This document shows positions 16,605-22,612 of a DNA stretch of 64,000 nucleotides, piece by piece (the first letter of the stretch is position 1; every line of letters begins with the position of its first letter). The position numbers and the translations under genes are program-made. Origin of the DNA: CAZZNQ01 sp964655775 (lineage in GTDB: Bacteria; Planctomycetota; Brocadiia; SM23-32); the NCBI GenBank assembly GCA_964655775.1, contig CAZZNQ010000010.1, positions 1-64,000 of the forward strand, read 5' to 3'. The notes below the pieces were generated by a model, which was not told the origin of the DNA, searched no databases, and was given only the letters and a program-made list of their open reading frames with translations.

Positions 16605-18127
16605 AGCAATACGTGGCGCTGGCGCGGGTTTCGAGCAGGGAGCAAGAACGTGAAGGATTCTCGCTGGACGTTCAGGAGGACGCATTGCGGCGCTATGCCG
16701 AGCGGCAGGGCGGCCAGATTGTCGAGCTCTACCGCGTGGCGGAGACCGCAAGCAAACGCGACGAGCGACGGACGTTCAAGCGGATGGTGGAGCATGCCCG
16801 TAAGAACGCTGCAAGTCTCGACGGTCTCCTCTTCTACAAGGTAGACCGCGCCGCCCGGAACCTCTTCGACTACCTTGAGCTGGAGCGCCTCGAGCAGGAT
16901 CAAGGTCTGCCCAGCATCTTCGTGACGCAGGAGACAGGGGGCGGCCCCGCCGGCCGGCTCCACCGGCGTACGCTCGCCAACATGGCCGCCTTTCAGGTGG
17001 AGCTCCAGAGCGAGCTGGTCAAGGAGGGCATGGCCCGTCGGGTGCAGAGCGGCCTCTTCCCCGGGCATGCGCCATATGGCTACCGCAATGTCCGGGTAGA
17101 CGGACGCGGCCTTGTAGAGGCGCACCCGGAGAACAGCCCCAAGATATGCCGCATCTTCGAGCTCTACGCCTACCACAACCACACGCTCGACAGCCTGACC
17201 GATGCGCTCGAGGAGGAAGGCATCTTCTACAGCAAGAGCCGCCGCCGGTTTCCGGGCAGAAAGCTGCACGAGATCCTGCGCGACCGCTCCTACATCGGAG
17301 AGGTGCGTTGGCGCGACGAGTGGCATCCGGGCCAGCACAAGCCGCTGGTGGACCGCAGCACCTTCGAGCGCGTGCAGGTGCTCCTGGGCAACGCCACCTA
17401 CGCCAGCCACGAGAGCGTCTACGGGACCGGCCTGGTCGAATGCGCCCACTGCGGCCGTCCGATCGTCTTCGAGGTCAAGACGAGACAGTTGAAGTCGGGC
17501 GTGAAGGAGTACCGCTACTACCGCTGCTCGCGCTACACAGCCGAGGGCCACCCGCGCATACGCATCACGGAGGGCGACCTGGACGGGCAGATCCGGGAGA
17601 TGTTCGAGGGGCTTCGGGTGGAAGACGAGAAGGTGCGCAAGTTCATCGTCAAGGTGCTGCGGGCGAAGGCGAAGGTCACGCAAGAGGCAGGTGTCAGGCG
17701 CTACGAGCGGATTGAACGCCAGCTGGTAGAGGTCAAGCGCCAGAAGGACAGGCTGCTCGACATGCGCCTGGCGGACGAGGTCGACGGCGACACCTTCGCC
17801 TGCAAGCACAGGGAACTGCGCGACGAGGAGGTCAAACTGGCGCTCCAGATCGAAGCGCATGGCCGTCAGCAGAGCGAGCATGCCGACTTGGCGGTCAAGG
17901 CGTTTGAACTATCACAAGCCTTGTCTGGCAAATGGGCTACGGCAGATGTGGCCGAGAAGCGCCAGGTGCTCGAAATCCTCTGTTTGAACTGGCGCCTGGA
18001 TAGCGTAAGTCTTTGCCCCGTATGGAGAAAGCCCTTCGACGTCTTGGCCGAAGGGCTCGTTTTGCAGGATGGTCGGGGCGCCCGGATTCGAACCGGGGAC
18101 CTCCGCGTCCCGAACGCGGCGCTCTAA
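16601..18127 (+). CDS. Large serine recombinase (integrase) of the element
   Basis: Site-specific recombinase of up to 508 residues. The resolvase catalytic domain occupies residues 1-150: nucleophile Ser11 in ALARVSSREQ and the arginine motif YKVDRAARN (about 78-86). The recombinase domain with PYGYRNVRVDG (about 150) and GRKLHEILRDRSYIGEVRW (about 220-240) follows, then a zinc ribbon (VECAHCGRP ... YRCSRY, about 282-312) and a charged coiled coil (about 360-430). The last 17 or so codons, ending in RTGDLRVPNAAL, are antisense to tRNA-Pro, and the preceding PFDVLAEG codons overlap its terminator hairpin. The true C-terminus may therefore be partly host DNA supplied at integration. Confidence 0.88.
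   Translation: MKQYVALARVSSREQEREGFSLDVQEDALRRYAERQGGQIVELYRVAETASKRDERRTFKRMVEHARKNAASLDGLLFYKVDRAARNLFDYLELERLEQDQGLPSIFVTQETGGGPAGRLHRRTLANMAAFQVELQSELVKEGMARRVQSGLFPGHAPYGYRNVRVDGRGLVEAHPENSPKICRIFELYAYHNHTLDSLTDALEEEGIFYSKSRRRFPGRKLHEILRDRSYIGEVRWRDEWHPGQHKPLVDRSTFERVQVLLGNATYASHESVYGTGLVECAHCGRPIVFEVKTRQLKSGVKEYRYYRCSRYTAEGHPRIRITEGDLDGQIREMFEGLRVEDEKVRKFIVKVLRAKAKVTQEAGVRRYERIERQLVEVKRQKDRLLDMRLADEVDGDTFACKHRELRDEEVKLALQIEAHGRQQSEHADLAVKAFELSQALSGKWATADVAEKRQVLEILCLNWRLDSVSLCPVWRKPFDVLAEGLVLQDGRGARIRTGDLRVPNAAL
18030..18057 (-). terminator. Terminator hairpin of tRNA-Pro
   Basis: Stem AGCCCTTCG / CGAAGGGCT with a 10-base loop, read on the minus strand just after the tRNA 3' end and followed by TTTCT. 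It lies inside the coding frame of the recombinase on the other strand. Confidence 0.55.
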
Positions 18128-18148
18128 ACCAGACTGAGCCACGCCCCG
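18070..18148 (-). tRNA. tRNA-Pro (anticodon CGG)
   Basis: Complete cloverleaf on the minus strand, 79 bases including an encoded CCA. Acceptor CGGGGCG pairs with CGCCCCG, D stem GCTC/GAGC, anticodon stem CCGCG/CGCGG around loop TTCGGGA (anticodon CGG), T stem CCCGG/CCGGG around TTCGAAT, discriminator A. The first base is C, as in other bacterial tRNA-Pro. Its own promoter lies at 18160-18188. The 3' end faces the serine recombinase, so this gene is the likely integration site of the element to its left. Confidence 0.96.
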
Positions 18149-18159
18149 ACAGCCCGTGT

Positions 18160-18188
18160 AATCTAATCCGGCACCGCCGAATTGTCAA
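18160..18188 (-). promoter_or_regulatory. Promoter of tRNA-Pro
   Basis: On the minus strand: TTGACA (18188-18183), 17-base spacer, TAGATT (18165-18160), 11 bases before the tRNA. Confidence 0.75.
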
Positions 18189-18200
18189 GGCAACGGCCCC

Positions 18201-18230
18201 TTGACCGCACGGACAGCCGCCCTGTATCAT
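18201..18230 (+). promoter_or_regulatory. Candidate promoter for the CtpA-type protease gene
   Basis: TTGACC (18201-18206), 18-base spacer, TATCAT (18225-18230). It would give a leader of about 125 bases. Confidence 0.4.
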
Positions 18231-18363
18231 CGTTAGTGGATTGACGATGCGACATTCGGGTGGGGCAAAGTGAAGCCCGAACCATTGATACCCGTGAGAT
18301 GCGTTCGAGCGGCCGGGCGAAGCCCTTCTCGGCCTGTTCCCGAACGCTGGATGGACTGACGCA

Positions 18364-19782
18364 ATGCACAGAAAGAGTATATGGGCCGCGTTCGTGGTGG
18401 GCCTGCTGGCCGGATTCACGCTGACCTCGCTGGTCGCGCAGTCGGCCGAGGACCGCTCCGACGAGATCGTCGAGCAGTTCTTCAAACCTATGGCCTGGTT
18501 CGTATCCCAGGTCACCGCCAACTACGTGGAAGAAACCGACCTGAACGATCTACTCACCGGCGCCTACCAGGGAATGATGTGGAAGCTGGACCGCTACTGC
18601 AACTACTACCCACCGGACGCCTTCAAGGAATTCCAGGACGACACCCGCGGCGAGTTCGGGGGCCTCGGGATGGAAATCTACTTCGACCCGGTGAAGAAGG
18701 TCGTGGTGGTCGCGCACCCTATTCCCGGCACCCCCGCGTTCCGCCAGGGAGTGCTGGCCGAGGACATGGTCTACGAGGTGCAGCAGGAAGGCTCGGACGA
18801 GGTCATCAAGACGGAGGGCTTCGACGACATCCACGACGCGTTGCGCGTGCTGCGGGGCGACGTCGGCACCAGGGTGACGATATCCGTCCTTCGCGGCGAG
18901 GGTGAGGACGCCCAGAGGAAGAAGATCACGATCAAGCGCGAGATCATCAAGATACCCAGCGTGCGGGGCGCACAGAGGCTGGGCAAAGACGGCGACATCG
19001 GCTACGTCTACATCGCCTCGTTCCACGAGCAGCTCGTCGGCGATCTGGTCAGCGAGCTGGAGAAGCTGCGCGCGGAAGGCGTCAAGGGGTTCATCCTGGA
19101 TCTGCGGTTCAATCCCGGCGGCCTGCTGGACGCGGCGCTGTCGGTGTCCGATTTCTTCCTGGACGAGGGCGTGATCGTCAGCACCAAGGGGCGAAACAGC
19201 CCGCTGCGCGTCTACAGGGCGCACAGGAAGCAGATCTTCCGGGACGTGCCGTTGGTGGTGCTGGTCAACAAAGGAAGCGCAAGCGCGGCCGAGATCGTCA
19301 CTGCCGCCCTGCGGGACAACGGCAGGGCCGTCGTGGTCGGGGAACCGACCTTCGGCAAGGCCAGCGTGCAGACGATACTCGAGAACCCGACACGAGCCGA
19401 TGCGGTGAAGATCACCACGGCCCGTTACTACACGCCTTCCGGCGATCTGATCGAAGGCAAGGGCGTGGACCCCGACATCGCGGTCGATCTGGATGAAGAG
19501 CAGCTTGTCGCCTTGATGGAACACCTTAGCACGGCCCTGGGCTACTCGAACGACGACGACGATGAGACCGAGTCCGAACCGGAAGCCTCGTCTGTCCCTG
19601 ACGGGGGCACCGAGGCCGCGTCGCCCGACGACCAGGGGGAGCAGTCCGAGGAGGAGTTCCAGGACGTGCAGCTCGAGAAGGCCGTCTCAGTTCTGGCGGA
19701 GATGATCGAGGGCAACTGGCCCGTGCCGCAAGCACCCGTAGCCGCCGCTGCGGAGGCGCCACCGGTCGCCGTCGCCAACTGA
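18364..19782 (+). CDS. S41-family carboxy-terminal processing protease
   Basis: Exported serine protease of 472 residues that trims C-termini of envelope proteins. A signal peptide or anchor covers residues 4-25. A PDZ domain lies at about 95-195 (GGLGMEIYFDP ... RQGVLAEDMV), then the S41 core with FILDLRFNPGGLLDAAL (about 243-259). The catalytic Ser/Lys pair is Ser307 in KGSASAAEI and Lys332 in FGKASVQ. The tail after residue 400 is acidic and low-complexity, unusual for the family, and ends in Ala-Pro-rich sequence. The gene stands alone, convergent with the HAD gene. Domain order and catalytic residues are complete. Confidence 0.93.
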   Translation: MHRKSIWAAFVVGLLAGFTLTSLVAQSAEDRSDEIVEQFFKPMAWFVSQVTANYVEETDLNDLLTGAYQGMMWKLDRYCNYYPPDAFKEFQDDTRGEFGGLGMEIYFDPVKKVVVVAHPIPGTPAFRQGVLAEDMVYEVQQEGSDEVIKTEGFDDIHDALRVLRGDVGTRVTISVLRGEGEDAQRKKITIKREIIKIPSVRGAQRLGKDGDIGYVYIASFHEQLVGDLVSELEKLRAEGVKGFILDLRFNPGGLLDAALSVSDFFLDEGVIVSTKGRNSPLRVYRAHRKQIFRDVPLVVLVNKGSASAAEIVTAALRDNGRAVVVGEPTFGKASVQTILENPTRADAVKITTARYYTPSGDLIEGKGVDPDIAVDLDEEQLVALMEHLSTALGYSNDDDDETESEPEASSVPDGGTEAASPDDQGEQSEEEFQDVQLEKAVSVLAEMIEGNWPVPQAPVAAAAEAPPVAVAN

Positions 19783-19804
19783 GCGCCCACGCGCGTGTGA
19801 CATC

Positions 19805-20512
19805 TCAGTCAAGCAGCTCGGGGAGTTCGCGCAGGCCGGCCACCGCCGTGGCGCCCGGATGTTGGTCGGCGGCGTCACCATCGCGGCAGAGCCACACGGC
19901 CCGCATTCCGGCCGACAGTGCGCCCAAGTAGTCCTCCCTATAGCTGTCGCCGATGTGCAGGGCGCGCTCGGGCGGGCGGCCGCACAGGTTCAGGGCGCTA
20001 CGGAATATGGTCGGGTCCGGCTTCTCCACACCCACCTGGTAGGACACGATCCTGAACTCAAGCCGGCGGGCCAACCCCAGATCGCTCAGCATCTTCTCGA
20101 TGCGCACGTCCCAGTTGCTGATGAGACCCAGGCGCTTGCCCATGCCCTCAAGCCGATCCAGCGTCGGCTGCACGTCTTCATAGATCGACCACGCGTCGGC
20201 CCGGGCGAAGTGCTCCCATAGTTCCTCGAACATCGCATCGAAATCATCCACGGTCCCAAACGGCTCGAGCGAATCGCGCACGATCCCCCGCCACCATGCG
20301 CGAGCCTTCCCGGCCGTCATGCCGTACTCGATGCTGCCGACGGGGCGCTCGGCCCTCGCCTCTCGCCACACGGCCTGGAACCTGTTCTGCACGGCCTCGT
20401 TGCCGGCCGGCACCCCGCGTCGACGAAGCGCGTCGGCGTAGACCTCGCCTACCGGCGGATCCGGGTAGATCAAGGTGCTTCCTGCGTCGAAGAAGACCAC
20501 GTCGACGTCCAC
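19805..20512 (-). CDS. HAD-superfamily hydrolase
   Basis: Cytosolic phosphatase-like enzyme of 235 residues. Motif I reads FFDAGSTL at residues 6-13: the nucleophile Asp is present but the second Asp of DxD is Gly, as in the HDHD3/YjjG-like 'DAGGTL' group. Motif II is LISNWD (about 127), motif III the Lys in GVEKPD (about 157), and motif IV HIGDSYREDYLGA (about 182-194). Start GTG 20512 is preferred: AAAGGGGG lies just upstream, and the ATG at 20545 falls within the -10 hexamer TATAAT. The substrate is not predictable. Confidence 0.85.
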   Translation of the reverse strand: MDVDVVFFDAGSTLIYPDPPVGEVYADALRRRGVPAGNEAVQNRFQAVWREARAERPVGSIEYGMTAGKARAWWRGIVRDSLEPFGTVDDFDAMFEELWEHFARADAWSIYEDVQPTLDRLEGMGKRLGLISNWDVRIEKMLSDLGLARRLEFRIVSYQVGVEKPDPTIFRSALNLCGRPPERALHIGDSYREDYLGALSAGMRAVWLCRDGDAADQHPGATAVAGLRELPELLD

Positions 20513-20543
20513 GACGCCCCCTTTCAGTCTTGCGGAAAGGTCC

Positions 20544-20572
20544 ATTATAGACTGCGTGTGCAGGAGTGGAAA
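20544..20572 (-). promoter_or_regulatory. Promoter of the HAD hydrolase gene
   Basis: Minus strand TTTCCA (20572-20567), 17-base spacer, perfect TATAAT (20549-20544). It excludes the ATG at 20545 as start. Confidence 0.6.
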
Positions 20573-20596
20573 GCCACCGCGTTGAAGCCGCGCTTT

Positions 20597-20624
20597 TTGA
20601 CAAAACCGGGGGCCGCGTTATAAT
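20597..20624 (+). promoter_or_regulatory. Promoter of tRNA-Arg
   Basis: Perfect TTGACA (20597-20602) and TATAAT (20619-20624) with a 16-base spacer, 14 bases before the tRNA. It is the best sigma-70 consensus in the window. Confidence 0.85.
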
Positions 20625-20638
20625 GGGACCTCGTCGGG

Positions 20639-20714
20639 GCCCCCTTAGCTCAGCGAATAGAGCGCTGGCCTCCGGAGCCAGAGGTCGCAGGTTTGAATCC
20701 TGCAGGGGGTACCA
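20639..20714 (+). tRNA. tRNA-Arg (anticodon CCG)
   Basis: Complete cloverleaf of 76 bases with encoded CCA. Acceptor GCCCCCT pairs with AGGGGGT (one G-U), D stem GCTC/GAGC, anticodon stem CTGGC/GCCAG around CTCCGGA (anticodon CCG), T stem GCAGG/CCTGC around TTTGAAT, discriminator A. Strong promoter upstream and terminator 14 bases downstream make a stand-alone unit. Confidence 0.96.
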
Positions 20715-20727
20715 TCCCGCACGTCAG

Positions 20728-20753
20728 GGCGCGGTCACAAGCCGCGCCTTTTT
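20728..20753 (+). terminator. Rho-independent terminator of tRNA-Arg
   Basis: Stem GGCGCGG / CCGCGCC with a 7-base loop followed by five T. Confidence 0.85.
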
Positions 20754-21085
20754 CATTGCTTAGGCCGAACCAGCCCGTCGAGGACAGTCCACAGAAAAGC
20801 CCTCCGTCCGGCCCAATGGGCCGCGCCCAGCCGGACTTGGGTATTGCCGCGCGGTCCGAACGTCGTGGGTGCGCTTCGGTCTCCTTGCGCGCTCTACCGA
20901 GAGGAGTGCACGGCGGAATGCTGCCAGCACTCCCCCGTCTCCCCTTGCCTGACGGCCGGCGAGCGTCTAATATCTTGCACCAACATCGCCGGGCCGGTAT
21001 CGGGGTTGCGGCACTCTGACCGCATGACCGGGCTTGCCTCGGCAAATCGGCCCTGAGAGGAACTGCAAAAGCAAGGGAGTGGAAC
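20754..21085. other. Long leader region before a lipoprotein gene
   Basis: No gene seen. A candidate promoter for the next gene is TTGCCT (20945-20950), 17-base spacer, TAATAT (20968-20973), giving a leader of about 100 bases. The rest shows no clear hairpin ladder or riboswitch-like pattern. Confidence 0.45.
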
Positions 21086-21700
21086 GTGGCTCAGTCTACG
21101 AAGGTAAGGTCTTTGTTTCTCGCTTTGGGTATGGTGGTTCTGCTGGCTTCCTCGCCCGGCTGCTCCTACCTGGGAGACCGCGGCCGGGATGCGCTCCAGA
21201 TGGCCGATGTCGGCGTGATGTACTCCGCCAAGCCTTACCTGGCGATGTATGCGTGTGGCGCCGGGATCGTATCGCTGGGGGCAGGTAAGTGCGACGGCTA
21301 CTTCGTGGGCTGGGGAGGAGACAGGATTGGAGTGACGCGCCACTATTACCGCACGCTCGGTCTGGGGCCGTGGAGCTACAGCGAGGTCGGGTGGGGCGAC
21401 GACTACGACCCCGACAAGCCCGAGACGCTCGAGCAGTGGTACGCCGGCCTGATCGGCTGGGTCGCCGAGCCGCCCCGGCGCCCCGCCTACGGTATCTCCT
21501 GCATTCACTACATCCACCTGGGCTGGATTGGGCTGGGCGCGAACGTCCGCTACGCGGAGATAGCCGATTTCCTCCTGGGTTGGAGCACTTACGATCTATG
21601 CGGAGACGACGACCTGAGGGAGTTGGGGGAAGGCGACTGGCCCTGGTGGCGCGATGAACCGCGCGAAGGTCCCGTCTTCCATCCGACGCTGCCTTTCTAA
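21086..21700 (+). CDS. Small lipoprotein of unknown function
   Basis: A 204-residue exported protein. The signal peptide has hydrophobic core SLFLALGMVVLLA and lipobox ASSPGC, giving Cys at about residue 26. The mature part is aromatic and glycine-rich with 'GVTRHYYRTLGLGPWSYSEV' (about residues 84-103) and a conserved-looking 'CIHYIHLGWIGLGANVRYAEIADFLLG' region near 140-166. The last segment resembles the C-terminal hydrophobic motif ('GLNVRPGEALDFLLGW' type) of short planctomycete-like lipoproteins I recall without known function. Start is GTG 21086 after AAGGGAG. Confidence 0.6.
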   Translation: MAQSTKVRSLFLALGMVVLLASSPGCSYLGDRGRDALQMADVGVMYSAKPYLAMYACGAGIVSLGAGKCDGYFVGWGGDRIGVTRHYYRTLGLGPWSYSEVGWGDDYDPDKPETLEQWYAGLIGWVAEPPRRPAYGISCIHYIHLGWIGLGANVRYAEIADFLLGWSTYDLCGDDDLRELGEGDWPWWRDEPREGPVFHPTLPF

Positions 21701-21766
21701 AGGCACTGCACAGCCAGCAGAGAGACGGCCGCACGACACCGACGTCTGACCGAGAATGGGTCGGCA

Positions 21767-22597
21767 ATGGAGAGCAAATCCCAAGAGGTCTCTCCCGTGA
21801 CGGCGCGTCTCGGCATCTGCACCAGCGTCTTCGGCCACCGCCATGCCCTGAGCCCCGACAAGATCCGCCGGCTCGCGGAGACGGATATCGGTTGGATTGA
21901 AGTCGCCGCCCTGCAATCGCAGCATCTGAACATATTCGACTCCCGCCGAGTCGACGAGCTCGCCGATGTCGTTTCACCCACGTCCCTTAGAGTCTGGTCC
22001 GTGCACGCGCCGTTCTGCGGACTGGCGATGGACGACCCTGACACACGCCAGGACGGCGTGCGCAAGCTGGTGCAGGCGATGCGTGTTGCTGAGCGCTTCG
22101 GCGCGGGGACCGTCGTCGTGCACCCCGGCCGGGACGTGCCAAGCCTGGATCGGCGGCGCGAGATCGAGTGGACGCGAGAGGGCATCGCCGCCGCGCTGCA
22201 GTCGGCGCCGACGGGAGTGACGCTGGCGCTGGAGACCATGGGACTCACCTCCCTGTGCGGGCCTGCGGAGGAGATGTTGCAGGTTCTGGGTGCCTTCCCC
22301 GCATCGGGCCTCGGCGTGTGCCTAGACACCGGCCACGTCAACACGGGCGGAGACGTGCCGGCCTATATCCGCAGGGCCGGCGAGCGCATCGTCACCGTGC
22401 ACCTGCACGACAACCACGGCGACCGGGACGCGCACGGTCTGCCGGGCGAGGGCAACGTGGACTGGCCAGCCGTTCTAAAGGCATTCGATGACGCCAGATA
22501 CTCCGGGCCGCTCATGGGCGAGTGCGGCGACGAGGGTCTGCCCGCGGTGGAAACGGCGCGCGAATACGCCCGCCGCATGGTCGGATACGGTTGCTGA
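21767..22597 (+). CDS. Sugar phosphate isomerase/epimerase family protein
   Basis: A TIM-barrel protein of 276 residues of the AP-endonuclease-2 superfamily, acting in the cytosol on a sugar or inositol-type substrate. Family strands visible include WIEVAAL (about 43), WSVHAPF (about 77), GTVVVHPGRD (about 113), TLALETMG (about 151), LGVCLDTGHVNTGG (about 183) and VTVHLHDNHGDRDAH (about 209). The His, Glu and Asp residues in these strands are the usual divalent-metal ligands. Near the C-terminus PLMGECGDEG carries the final acidic ligand. It stands alone; the preceding gene is a lipoprotein and the following one is convergent. Confidence 0.85.
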   Translation: MESKSQEVSPVTARLGICTSVFGHRHALSPDKIRRLAETDIGWIEVAALQSQHLNIFDSRRVDELADVVSPTSLRVWSVHAPFCGLAMDDPDTRQDGVRKLVQAMRVAERFGAGTVVVHPGRDVPSLDRRREIEWTREGIAAALQSAPTGVTLALETMGLTSLCGPAEEMLQVLGAFPASGLGVCLDTGHVNTGGDVPAYIRRAGERIVTVHLHDNHGDRDAHGLPGEGNVDWPAVLKAFDDARYSGPLMGECGDEGLPAVETAREYARRMVGYGC

Positions 22598-22612
22598 CGG
22601 CAGTACGCCCTG

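Noticed and set aside
5801..18069. A second copy of the tRNA-Pro 3' end as the left attachment site
   Set aside because: I looked through the gaps and found none; serine recombinases need only short identity, so absence does not settle the left border.
18013..18204. Small open frame through tRNA-Pro with a GWSGRPDSNRGP-type sequence
   Set aside because: A known kind of spurious translation of tRNA genes; no start signal.
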